8,158 nucleotides of DNA from Ferroplasmaceae archaeon UBA567 (GCA_002505185.1 DAUP01000136.1:16467-24624); one strand, 5' to 3'; shown: positions 1-6,454, counted from the stretch's first letter. Numbers and translations: made by a program. The notes: generated by a model not told the origin, from the letters alone.

Positions 1-168
1 ATATGTATATTATTTTTTGTTTCTAAACAAATTACCACTTTTATAGAATGAATTATGTTTATATTATTCGCTAGATCTTTCCTATATATACCACCTAAAA
101 ATATGAGAAAAGCATAAACACCAAGATTTAAGTTAAATGAAAATAAAATAATGTTAAAAATATTAGAA
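1..168. other. AT-rich intergenic tail below the permease gene
   Basis: No gene is visible here on either strand. The part next to the permease stop (about 140-163) reads on the minus strand as closely spaced T-rich runs, which could serve as an archaeal T-tract terminator for the aminotransferase-permease operon. At 16-31 there is a small dyad, TTTGTTT and AAACAAA around CT, too short in its loop to be a convincing hairpin. The window edge cuts off any further context. Confidence 0.4.
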
Positions 169-1593
169 TTATTTTTCTCCAATGGGCTCTTCCTTTATAT
201 GATCCTGTTCCGTGCCTATAATGTCCATATCCGATGTGTGTTTCTTATAAATAAGAACCACAGTTAACACGATTCCAACCAATACTGCAGCTATTATTGA
301 ATATGGAGCCACGTTTCCAGGAAATGGAGGTATAGGAACAAATTCCCCGTATATGGCAAATGCATAAACAACGGTAGCAAGTACAGGGCCAAGAGCCAGT
401 GGCAGTAGTCCCTTCATTTTAAGTTTCAATGTTTTCTTTCCATATATGGGTAGGGAGAAGTTCGCCAGTATGTGCACTATATACAAGGCAACACCATTTA
501 CCGCTGTTATTATTGCAGCGCCCTCAAATGGACCGAAAATAAGTCCTCCAACCAGTGTCATGGCAACTATAACAACCCATTCTATCAGAATTATTTTATT
601 TGGGGAACCAAATTTCTTGTGCACTGTTGCAAGGGATTTAGGAAATACAATTCCATCTCTGGCAAGGGCAAAACCTTCCCTGCTGAATGCATTTCCTTCG
701 GCAATTCCATTGGATAGGAAACTGTTAAGTGTAACGATGATAAATATAATCATGACTATAGGACCAAAGTAATTATCTACAACAGTGAATCCTGGATCAG
801 TGGCACTTGAAAATGATGCTATCTTATTTATACCCCATCCCGCAACCATTGCGTATGAAACAAGAACATATACAACGGCCGTGATTAGCATACCCACAAC
901 TATTGATTTCTTTACAGTTTTTTTGGGTTCATGTAATTCCTCTGAAAGTGTAATTACCGAACCTATCCCCACGAATCCTAATATTGAGTAGACTGTAGCC
1001 AGGCCAAGATTGCCGAAAGAATTTCCATGTGGAGTAAATGGTATCAGGGTGTTATGTGAACCAAGCCTGATAATAATAGCTAGGGAGATAATTATTAAAG
1101 TAGTTACTTCAATTAGGCCTCCAATAATGGTATATTTAAGAGATGGCTTTAATCCTCTATATAGAAGTACAAGGATAAGTACTAATGGTATAAAAGCCAG
1201 GGGAATCCAGCCAAATGGGTTTGACGCCAGCTGTGGAATTAGCGGCCAGAGAACACCGGCAAAGAATAACACTGCGAAACCTGCAAGAGCACCCAGTATA
1301 TTAACAAAATAAAGCCATCCAGAGAATATCCCCCATTTTGGGCCAAGGCCAGCACGGACATATGCATAATATCCTCCAGCGTGAGAAATCTTACCAGAGA
1401 AAACGTAATTCATGTACATTGCAGAACTGACACCTATAAGCGCCAGAAGGAATACAAAGGTTGTAGAGGCCCCTACGTAGAGAGTTTCTTCCACAAGAAA
1501 GGAAGCGGCCGTAGCAGCAGGTGCAACATAGGATATGGCCTGGAATGTTCCTGACCAGAGTCCCCCTTCGTTCTTTCTTAGCATATCTACCAT
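169..1593 (-). CDS. APC-family amino-acid permease
   Basis: A 474-residue multi-spanning membrane protein of the amino acid-polyamine-organocation superfamily, expected to import an amino acid or amine by proton or cation symport or by exchange. It shows about 12 hydrophobic segments. Family marks include the N-terminal GLWSGTFQAISYVAP stretch (11-25), HAGGYYAYVRAGLGP (71-85) and the cytoplasmic loop SEELHEPKKTVKKS (217-230), which matches the conserved APC loop (E..P.K). The C-terminal tail (about 450-474) is charged and cytoplasmic. The ATG at 1593 is preferred to the in-frame ATG at 1584 because GGTGGTGA lies 7 bases upstream. The gene overlaps the aminotransferase stop by 7 bases, so the two are almost surely co-transcribed and translationally coupled. 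The substrate cannot be read from the sequence; the partner enzyme suggests an amino acid, GABA or a diamine. Confidence 0.93.
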   Translation of the reverse strand: MVDMLRKNEGGLWSGTFQAISYVAPAATAASFLVEETLYVGASTTFVFLLALIGVSSAMYMNYVFSGKISHAGGYYAYVRAGLGPKWGIFSGWLYFVNILGALAGFAVLFFAGVLWPLIPQLASNPFGWIPLAFIPLVLILVLLYRGLKPSLKYTIIGGLIEVTTLIIISLAIIIRLGSHNTLIPFTPHGNSFGNLGLATVYSILGFVGIGSVITLSEELHEPKKTVKKSIVVGMLITAVVYVLVSYAMVAGWGINKIASFSSATDPGFTVVDNYFGPIVMIIFIIVTLNSFLSNGIAEGNAFSREGFALARDGIVFPKSLATVHKKFGSPNKIILIEWVVIVAMTLVGGLIFGPFEGAAIITAVNGVALYIVHILANFSLPIYGKKTLKLKMKGLLPLALGPVLATVVYAFAIYGEFVPIPPFPGNVAPYSIIAAVLVGIVLTVVLIYKKHTSDMDIIGTEQDHIKEEPIGEK

Positions 1594-2888
1594 CTGGTTC
1601 TCACCACCTTTGAGAATATCTCCATACCTGTGTTAAGAAGCTCCTGATCTATGTTAAGGGCCGCCATAAACCGGAACGTATCGCCATAGTGCCCACATGT
1701 ATGCATAACTAATCCATTTTTAATAAGTCCTAACTTATATTTTTCCATTGATTTAGAGTCCATGGGCTTTCCGTCATAACCCAGCTCTATACCTATCATA
1801 AATCCTTTTCCCCGTACCTGGGCTATGGTATCGCTTTCAATTTCAGTAAACTGTTTCAGCAATTTGTTCCCTCTTGAAACAACACTATCAATAACTGCCG
1901 GTGTCCTCTTGATCACCTCAGTTCCCGCAGCAAGAGCTAGAGGATTAGCCCTATATGTTCCCAGATGAAACGGACTGGGGAGTACATCGTCATAGTCTTC
2001 CCGATAATACACAAGGGACATTGGGATTCCCCCACCTACTGATTTTCCAACACAAACTATATCTGGTTTTATATCTTCATGCTCAAATGCCCAGATTTTT
2101 CCAGTACGTCCCATTCCGGTTTGAACTTCGTCCACTATCATTATAATATTGTTTTCATCGCACAGTTTCCTCAGAGATTTCAAAAATCCATGTGGAGGAA
2201 CTACATAACCACCTTCCCCAAGAATAGGTTCCACAAGAAGAGAATCTACAGAATTTTGGGCTATAGCAATTTTTATTTGGTCTATGACATCTTCCACAGA
2301 ATGATTTTCCCATAAAATACCGGGATATGGCACTCTTACTACCTTGAATCCTGGACTATTGTTTCCAGTTTTGTATTTCTTCTCATATGTGGCTGATATA
2401 ATGCCTCCGGATACACCGTGATAGGCACCTTCAAATACTATAGTTGAAGCGTCTTTTCCTGAGACAGTGTGTGCAATATTTACCGCTGTTTCGCATGCAT
2501 CTGCTCCACTTATTCCAAAAATAGTTTTATATTGCTGCATGTTCTGTGGAAATGAACTCCTCAGTGCCTTGAGGAAGTTAATCCTGGCCTCCGTAGGTAT
2601 TTCCAATGCGTGCCATGTACTTTCCAGTTCCAATTTCACAGCATCTCTTATGAAATTAGCGTATCCAAGATTTAAAACAGATATTCCAGTCATCCAATCA
2701 ATAAACAGATTTCCATCAAGATCTTCTATAACAGAATCTCGGATAGATTTAATGGCAAAGGGAAAACTTCTCGGATAACTAATTGACGAGGTTTCATATT
2801 TACCCTGTTCATACAGTGCGTCCTGGCTTCGCGGTCCCGGTATTGGTGTTTCTATATGAGGTACATGGACTTTGTTCATATTCATCAT
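1587..2888 (-). CDS. Class III PLP-dependent aminotransferase
   Basis: A 433-residue fold-type I PLP enzyme of the class III (omega) aminotransferase group, cytoplasmic, moving an amino group from a terminal or alpha amine to a 2-oxo acid. The core is intact: SGADACETA (127-135) for phosphate binding, FEGAYHG (152-158) with the aromatic stacking residue, EPILGEGG (220-227), VDEVQTGMGRTG (252-263) with Asp253 for the pyridine nitrogen, and VGKSVGGGIP (280-289) with Lys282 as the Schiff-base lysine. GTYRANPLAL (310-319) occupies the usual T-F-G-G-N-P-L-A site. Length is normal for the family. Relatives include GABA, ornithine, diaminobutyrate and lysine aminotransferases and some amino-acid racemases, so exact specificity is open. 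It is first in an operon with the permease, and a divergent Lrp regulator suggests substrate-responsive control. ATG 2888 is chosen because a TATA-like box lies 27 bases upstream; ATG 2885 and 2879 are also in frame. Confidence 0.93.
   Translation of the reverse strand: MMNMNKVHVPHIETPIPGPRSQDALYEQGKYETSSISYPRSFPFAIKSIRDSVIEDLDGNLFIDWMTGISVLNLGYANFIRDAVKLELESTWHALEIPTEARINFLKALRSSFPQNMQQYKTIFGISGADACETAVNIAHTVSGKDASTIVFEGAYHGVSGGIISATYEKKYKTGNNSPGFKVVRVPYPGILWENHSVEDVIDQIKIAIAQNSVDSLLVEPILGEGGYVVPPHGFLKSLRKLCDENNIIMIVDEVQTGMGRTGKIWAFEHEDIKPDIVCVGKSVGGGIPMSLVYYREDYDDVLPSPFHLGTYRANPLALAAGTEVIKRTPAVIDSVVSRGNKLLKQFTEIESDTIAQVRGKGFMIGIELGYDGKPMDSKSMEKYKLGLIKNGLVMHTCGHYGDTFRFMAALNIDQELLNTGMEIFSKVVRTRW
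1601..1608 (-). promoter_or_regulatory. Shine-Dalgarno site of the permease gene
   Basis: On the minus strand this reads GGTGGTGA, one mismatch from the archaeal consensus GGAGGTGA, with a 7-base spacer to the ATG at 1593. It lies inside the last codons of the aminotransferase. It decides the permease start and contrasts with the leaderless-type starts elsewhere in the window, as expected for a downstream operon gene. Confidence 0.75.
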
Positions 2889-2910
2889 AAAAATACATAC
2901 TACTAACTGA

Positions 2911-2920
2911 ATATAATATT
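2911..2920 (-). promoter_or_regulatory. TATA-like box of the aminotransferase-permease operon
   Basis: On the minus strand this reads AATATTATAT and is centred about 27 bases upstream of the ATG at 2888, the spacing expected when transcription starts at or next to the start codon. No Shine-Dalgarno site precedes that ATG. The surroundings are AT-rich, so the exact box is uncertain. Confidence 0.45.
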
Positions 2921-2978
2921 TTTGATAATTGTTTTATTAATTGATTTATTAGAAATATTTTGATGAAACTAAGTATTA

Positions 2979-2997
2979 ATTCGAATAATATTCTAAT
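2979..2997. promoter_or_regulatory. Imperfect 19-base dyad, candidate Lrp operator
   Basis: ATTcGAATAATATTCtAAT is symmetric about A2988 except for one mismatched pair (lower case). It lies between the divergent aminotransferase and Lrp genes, about 24 bases upstream of the putative lrp TATA box and about 60 upstream of the operon's TATA box. AT-rich imperfect palindromes are typical Lrp-family sites. Assignment to this regulator is inference, and dyads arise readily in AT-rich DNA. Confidence 0.35.
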
Positions 2998-3012
2998 ATT
3001 ACATGTTTTCAT

Positions 3013-3022
3013 AATATTTATT
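3013..3022 (+). promoter_or_regulatory. TATA-like box of the Lrp-family gene
   Basis: AATATTTATT is centred about 27 bases upstream of the ATG at 3045. There is no Shine-Dalgarno site before that ATG, so a leaderless transcript is likely. Other A/T-rich options lie nearby. Confidence 0.4.
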
Positions 3023-3044
3023 ACCTTTAATATGATATAATTAT

Positions 3045-3500
3045 ATGGATAAAATAGATTTAAAAATTTTAGGAATGCTGCACAAACAATCAAATACCCC
3101 ACTAAGAAAAATTGGTATTATGACGGGATTGAATAGTCCATCAGCAGTAAGTAGAAGAATAGAGGCAATGAAAAGGCTTAATATTATAAAGAATAATATA
3201 GCAATAATAGACTATAAAATCCTAGGGCTGGATTTTTATACTATTACTTTTGTAAGGGCAAAATACGGAAAAGAATATTACAAGGATTTGGGGAAAAAAC
3301 TGATGGATCTTCCTGGTGTGGTAAGTGTAGATTTCCTTTTAGGCGATATTGATTTTGTCCTTTATACAATCAGCAGAAATAGTGATGAATACCAAAAATT
3401 AATGGATACCTTATCTACCATGGATGGAATTGAAAGAACGGATTCCCATATAGTACTGCAGAACTTCAGCAGATCGAATTATGGTAATGTAAACTTATAA
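3045..3500 (+). CDS. Lrp/AsnC-family transcriptional regulator
   Basis: A 151-residue protein of standard length for the feast/famine (Lrp/AsnC) family. The N-terminal helix-turn-helix spans about residues 4-50: IDLKILGMLHKQSNTPLRKI, then a recognition-helix region around SPSAVSRRIEAMKRLNII. The C-terminal effector-binding RAM domain spans about 63-140 and keeps the GDIDFVLY turn (100-107), equivalent to the usual G-x-x-D-hydrophobic effector pocket. Such proteins form dimers to octamers and switch DNA binding on an amino-acid ligand. It is divergent from the aminotransferase-permease operon across 156 bases, so it most likely controls that operon and itself; the direction of control cannot be read. 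It converges on the small gene at 3554-3718 with only 53 bases between the stops. Confidence 0.93.
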   Translation: MDKIDLKILGMLHKQSNTPLRKIGIMTGLNSPSAVSRRIEAMKRLNIIKNNIAIIDYKILGLDFYTITFVRAKYGKEYYKDLGKKLMDLPGVVSVDFLLGDIDFVLYTISRNSDEYQKLMDTLSTMDGIERTDSHIVLQNFSRSNYGNVNL

Positions 3501-3553
3501 GTTGCTATTATGATTCTTTCATTAATCTATACACACAAATAAAAGTTTAGTGA

Positions 3554-3718
3554 TTAATCTCCGTTTCCGTGTGTTCTGTAATGTTCTATTACATCATTTC
3601 CATCAGTTTTGAATGCATCAACGTACTGGTTTAGTACCATGTTTACAAACTTGGTAACATCTTCATGGCTATTCGATATGTTTTTATATATCTCGTCTTT
3701 TACATATATTTCAGGCAT
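3554..3718 (-). CDS. Small ribbon-helix-helix-like protein (54 aa)
   Basis: A 54-residue open frame from ATG to TAA. It begins MPEIYVKDEIYKNI, which looks like the beta strand plus first helix start of ribbon-helix-helix proteins. HEDVTKFVNMVLNQYVDAF (about 18-36) follows, resembling the second amphipathic helix of VapB- or CopG-type antitoxins and repressors, and then a polar tail ending HYRTHGNGD. It is supported as real by a TATA box centred 27 bases upstream and by ordinary codon use. No toxin gene lies next to it: upstream is decayed DNA and downstream is the convergent Lrp gene. It may be a lone DNA-binding protein or an orphan antitoxin. No family can be named with certainty. Confidence 0.7.
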   Translation of the reverse strand: MPEIYVKDEIYKNISNSHEDVTKFVNMVLNQYVDAFKTDGNDVIEHYRTHGNGD

Positions 3719-3739
3719 AAATGTTAAACATTATCATCC

Positions 3740-3750
3740 TATATATAATT
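3740..3750 (-). promoter_or_regulatory. TATA box of the small RHH-like gene
   Basis: On the minus strand this reads AATTATATATA and is followed by GG. It is centred about 27 bases upstream of the ATG at 3718, fitting a leaderless transcript, with a purine-rich CACAA just before it that could act as BRE. It is one of the clearest TATA boxes in the window. Confidence 0.6.
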
Positions 3751-3761
3751 TGTGAATTCTG

Positions 3762-3781
3762 TATACGTTAATTAACGTATA
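3762..3781. promoter_or_regulatory. Perfect 20-base palindrome, candidate operator
   Basis: TATACGTTAATTAACGTATA is identical to its own reverse complement over all 20 bases. It lies 11 bases upstream of the TATA box of the 54-residue gene. Ribbon-helix-helix proteins and antitoxins commonly bind such palindromes and regulate their own promoter, so an autoregulatory operator is the leading idea. It could instead belong to another regulator. Confidence 0.5.
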
Positions 3782-3906
3782 GTGTTCAATTATTTGTTGT
3801 CATATTTCTCATATAGCTATAAATTAATGAAATTTTTGATTAAAAAATAAATAATTATAATGTGGAAAACCATATATAGTGCGTATTCTCATTTCTTCCA
3901 ATTTGT

Positions 3907-3936
3907 TGATAACCATTAATTTATTGGTTATTATCA
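3907..3936. repeat. Bulged inverted repeat (stem-loop)
   Basis: TGATAACCA (3907-3915) pairs with TGGTTA (3925-3930) and TCA (3934-3936), giving 9 base pairs with a 3-base bulge and a 9-base loop. It follows no gene closely, so it is not an obvious terminator. It may be an operator-like dyad or chance in AT-rich DNA. Confidence 0.3.
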
Positions 3937-4010
3937 TAAAACGTCGAACTACGTGGCTTCGTATTAGTGTTGATATCCTTTTATTTTGTATCTTGGAACT
4001 ATATCTAAAT

Positions 4011-4117
4011 TAATTGTCCATCAGCTTTTGACAGTATCTGTAACGATCCAAGGAACATTCCTGGAAAATGAAATGCATAAATCGTCAGTTGCCTAATTGT
4101 CCATAGCTTCCTGGACA
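4011..4117. repeat. Imperfect direct repeat with an internal dyad
   Basis: TAATTGTCCATCAGCTT (4011-4027) recurs as TAATTGTCCATAGCTT (4094-4109), differing by one missing base and spaced 83 bases apart. The second copy leads into a dyad, TGTCCA (4098-4103) and TGGACA (4112-4117), with an 8-base loop. It could be the remnant of a mobile-element end or a duplicated binding site. The repeat is short, so support is modest. Confidence 0.35.
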
Positions 4118-4179
4118 GTTGGTCATAATTTAACTATCACCGATTTTTAACATTTTCGAATGAGAAATCTCTTTCATAC

Positions 4180-4400
4180 GAGAATATATTGAAGTGGTCG
4201 AAAGATTTATCATTTCTATCGTTATAATGACTTACCTGCTGGTAGACGGAAGTGAAAATGGTCGATAATCTATTGCTTCATGTATGCCTGCATCTATAAA
4301 ACTAAATGATTCGGCAGAAGAGGCAGAGTACATAAACAACGAGAGAGATATGATACCTTAGAATTCTGCAAGCAACATGTGAAATGAGAAATTCCTTCCT
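4180..4400 (+). pseudogene. Possible remnant of a coding gene, perhaps a transposase
   Basis: Short protein-like stretches are spread over different plus-strand frames, each broken by stops. Examples are IEVVERF (from about 4188), YHFYRYNDLPAGRRK (from about 4208), NDSAEEAEYINNERDM (from about 4306) and RYDTLEFCKQHVK (from about 4346). VERF faintly recalls the region around the last acidic residue of IS5-like DDE transposases, but no catalytic triad can be assembled. I do not recognise the source, and random translation of AT-rich DNA could give similar strings. Confidence 0.18.
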
Positions 4401-4512
4401 TAAGATGTAGGTGATGTCATTATAGATAATGGGATAACTCATTTATTACATTCATGAGAAAGGATATCAAATAGTCATCCAGATGTAAGGGCTTCAATCT
4501 CATAGAAAGAAT

Positions 4513-5694
4513 ATGGAAATGAATACTATGAAAAATAATAATATTATTGAAATTGTTTTTTGTCTTCGAGCTAATATATCAACTGGGAGAGGTACAGAGA
4601 ACTATGTCCTTAACTTAGTTAAATATAAGCCAGAAGATATCAATGTCCTTATTCTGGATACTGATTTTACTCCAGTGCAAAGACTTAGCAACGTATATGT
4701 TCAAAACACTATTAGTCCGATTAAAAGAATAACAATACATAGAACTAATTTTGCCAATATTGATAATATTTTTTTAAGAATGTACAGGTTAATAATATCT
4801 AACCCTATTAGAAAAGACATTAAACGTTTAAAAAAAACAGAGTATGATACATATAATCGGATAAGAAGAGCAGATGTGGCTTATCTTTTCGCCAATGAAT
4901 ATTCTATATTATTTCGGGGAAGAAATATTCCCGTTATAGGCAGCAATCATAGCGATGAGTTAACTATGTTTCACCCAAAATCCTTCGCATCTAAATTATA
5001 TAGTAGATTTTACATATATCTGAATTTTAGAAATATTAATGGAATGCATATATTCCCAAAACAGAAATGGTTATTGCCTATTTTGGAAAAGAAATATGGT
5101 ATGAAAAATAATTTTATTTTGCCAATAGGTGTAGATACTAATTTATTCAATCCAGATTATGCTCTGCATAATAGAAAATTAAAATTTCTTTTTGTAGCTG
5201 CATTGAACTATTCAAAGGGGTTGGATATAATATTGCCGTTAATAGAAAGATTTGACAATGAGAATATAGAGTTTCATGTCGCCGGTGGCGGATCCTTAGA
5301 AGATATGGTCAGTAGCAATAAAAAAATAATTTATCATGGAATACTAAGTAACAACGACTTGGCAATTCTTTATCGTCAATGTGATGTATTGATTTATCCG
5401 TCTCATAATGATACCTATTCAACTGTCGCTCTTGAAGCTTTGTCATCCGGATTATATGTTCTTATTGGTGATTATTTAAAAGGTAATTTTGATGATTTTG
5501 AAAATAAATATTTGGAATATTTACCCATGACTGTAGATTCCTTTTATAATAAGATTAATGAAATAATAAAAAATAGAGCTATAATAGAACACAATAAAAA
5601 AGAGGAATACGACCTTGTAAAAGATAATTATGATTGGACTGTAATTGCATCAGAGTTTTACAGGGAAATTAGAAACATTGTGGATGAAACCTAA
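4513..5694 (+). CDS. Family 4-type glycosyltransferase (GT-B fold)
   Basis: A 393-residue cytoplasmic glycosyltransferase resembling the GT4 group, which moves a sugar from a nucleotide-sugar to a lipid-linked or cell-surface glycan. The N-terminal domain has the glycine loop GRGTENYVLNLV (25-36). The C-terminal donor-binding domain (about 200-380) shows PIGVDTNLFNP (204-214), FLFVAALNYSKGLDI (225-239), HVAGGGSLE (255-263) and PSHNDTYSTVALEALSSG (296-313). The last is the E-x7-E motif, with Asp300 replacing the first Glu and Glu308 kept. The start is uncertain: ATG 4513, 4519 and 4528 are in frame with no clear TATA box or Shine-Dalgarno site, and MKNNNIIEIVF from 4528 is a plausible true N-terminus. 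The gene is visibly more AT-rich than the permease operon (for example 12 G or C in 4741-4800) and borders decayed DNA, suggesting acquisition. No other glycan genes are in view, so the acceptor is unknown. Confidence 0.88.
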   Translation: MEMNTMKNNNIIEIVFCLRANISTGRGTENYVLNLVKYKPEDINVLILDTDFTPVQRLSNVYVQNTISPIKRITIHRTNFANIDNIFLRMYRLIISNPIRKDIKRLKKTEYDTYNRIRRADVAYLFANEYSILFRGRNIPVIGSNHSDELTMFHPKSFASKLYSRFYIYLNFRNINGMHIFPKQKWLLPILEKKYGMKNNFILPIGVDTNLFNPDYALHNRKLKFLFVAALNYSKGLDIILPLIERFDNENIEFHVAGGGSLEDMVSSNKKIIYHGILSNNDLAILYRQCDVLIYPSHNDTYSTVALEALSSGLYVLIGDYLKGNFDDFENKYLEYLPMTVDSFYNKINEIIKNRAIIEHNKKEEYDLVKDNYDWTVIASEFYREIRNIVDET

Positions 5695-5759
5695 AAATTT
5701 AATTATTAATTTTACAACAGATTCAATACATTATCACTTTTATTAAATTCTTCCAGAAA

Positions 5760-5816
5760 TACTTTATTTTTCCAATGTATTTAGCCTCATTAAATGCAAT
5801 TATTTTATCTTTTTTT
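5760..5816 (+). terminator. T-rich termination region after the glycosyltransferase
   Basis: Downstream of the stop at 5694 the plus strand carries several T runs, ending in five T at 5767-5771 and seven T at 5810-5816, as expected for archaeal T-tract termination. The last run overlaps the final codons of the convergent winged-helix regulator, so transcripts from the two sides probably overlap. No strong hairpin is seen. Confidence 0.35.
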
Positions 5817-6410
5817 AATTGTAGTTTTTCCCTTGAAACCTTTGAAAAATAAGGGAAGCGTCAGAAATAAGAACATTGTGTCGGGTTCACATTCATCATT
5901 TGAGACTTTTTTTAATTCATTTTTTATAATGGGAGAGAGATTTTTTGCTGCTTCACTGGTGCATGTTCCATATGACATAATTTGAAAATTCCAGTTTTTT
6001 TTCAGCTTGCTAATTTCAGATGTAGGCAAAGTTTCCACCGATGATGAAATAATTTCAAGATTAAATGACTGTGCCATTAAAAAAGAACTTAAAATTTCCC
6101 TAAAATCATTATCCGATAGATCTACTAGTTTATCTTCTAGATTTTCATCGTGGAAAGCGAAGTAATCATCATTCAGGCTGTAATACTTTTCTACATAATT
6201 TTTTTTTGGCCTGACTTCAGGTTCCTTAACCATCCCTATTGACACTAGAGTGGAGATAACCTGATAAAGATTTGAGCGGGTAGTTTTAATGTATCTAGAC
6301 ATTTCAGTAACAGTCATTTTTTTATTGTTTAGGAGCAATGTAATTATCTTCATCTTTGTGGGATTACGGAAAGCGTCCACTACTTCCTGATACTTTTCTT
6401 CCATAGGCAT
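5805..6410 (-). CDS. Winged-helix regulator (ArsR/TrmB-like), divergent from exporter
   Basis: A 201-residue protein with an N-terminal winged helix-turn-helix (about 5-80): FRNPTKMKIITLLLNNKKMT, then the recognition region VTEMSRYIKTTRSNLYQVISTL, and a wing with basic RPKKNYVEKYYSL. This resembles ArsR- and TrmB-type archaeal repressors. The remaining 120 residues are largely helical and unassigned, probably for dimerisation or ligand sensing. Only two cysteines (150 and 174) are present, without a metal-binding cluster, so metal sensing is not indicated. It diverges from an MFS exporter across 44 bases, so it most likely represses that exporter and itself in response to an exported compound. 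ATG 6410 and ATG 6404 (MEEKYQEV) are both possible; 6404 sits about 26 bases from the shared TATA region and fits a leaderless start better. Confidence 0.85.
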   Translation of the reverse strand: MPMEEKYQEVVDAFRNPTKMKIITLLLNNKKMTVTEMSRYIKTTRSNLYQVISTLVSIGMVKEPEVRPKKNYVEKYYSLNDDYFAFHDENLEDKLVDLSDNDFREILSSFLMAQSFNLEIISSSVETLPTSEISKLKKNWNFQIMSYGTCTSEAAKNLSPIIKNELKKVSNDECEPDTMFLFLTLPLFFKGFKGKTTIKKR

Positions 6411-6424
6411 AAATCTTTATATAA

Positions 6425-6442
6425 GATATAAATATACGTATA
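6425..6442. promoter_or_regulatory. Shared divergent promoter with a 10-base palindrome
   Basis: GATATAAATATA (6425-6436) provides TATAAATA centred about 25 bases upstream of the exporter ATG at 6455. Its complement TATATTTATATC is centred about 26 bases from the regulator ATG at 6404. Overlapping its end is the perfect palindrome TATACGTATA (6433-6442), placed between the TATA box and start of the exporter gene. A repressor bound there would block the exporter promoter and could affect both directions. The operator role is inferred from position. Confidence 0.5.
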
Positions 6443-6454
6443 AGAGAAACTTAT

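Larger units (their letters stand above)
3782..4512. other. Gene-free, apparently decayed region
   Basis: About 730 bases without an intact reading frame on either strand. All frames are broken by frequent stops, and no tRNA or CRISPR pattern is visible. It holds a stem-loop (3907-3936), an imperfect direct repeat (4011-4027 and 4094-4109), a repeated 10-mer AATGAGAAAT (4159-4168 and 4383-4392), and short peptide-like fragments between 4180 and 4400. The patchwork suggests decayed mobile or gene DNA next to the glycosyltransferase gene. A non-coding RNA cannot be excluded. Confidence 0.5.

Noticed and set aside
16..31. TTTGTTT-CT-AAACAAA as a terminator hairpin
   Set aside because: The 2-base loop is too small for a stable RNA hairpin, and it lies about 140 bases beyond the permease stop.
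446..1312. Several plus-strand frames of 68 to 108 codons opposite the permease
   Set aside because: They mirror the permease on the other strand, overlap one another and show no domain or start signal.
1955..2778. Plus-strand frames opposite the aminotransferase
   Set aside because: They are antisense to a gene with intact catalytic motifs and have no initiation signals.
2809..3102. 97-codon minus-strand frame across the aminotransferase 5' end and the divergent promoter region
   Set aside because: It overlaps the aminotransferase coding sequence in another frame and the start of the Lrp gene, has a low-complexity I/L/F-rich translation, and has no promoter or family signature.
4297..4510. 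Upstream extension of the glycosyltransferase reading frame
   Set aside because: An in-frame TAA at 4486-4488 closes the frame, so the protein cannot start further upstream than the ATG at 4513.
3782..4512. CRISPR array or tRNA gene in the long gap
   Set aside because: There are no regularly spaced repeats and no cloverleaf or GGTTCRA-type T-loop; only one short repeat pair is present.
5794..5985. 63-codon plus-strand frame starting MQLFYLFLIV
   Set aside because: The signal-peptide look comes from complementing A-rich codons at the end of the winged-helix regulator; the minus-strand frame is the coherent one.
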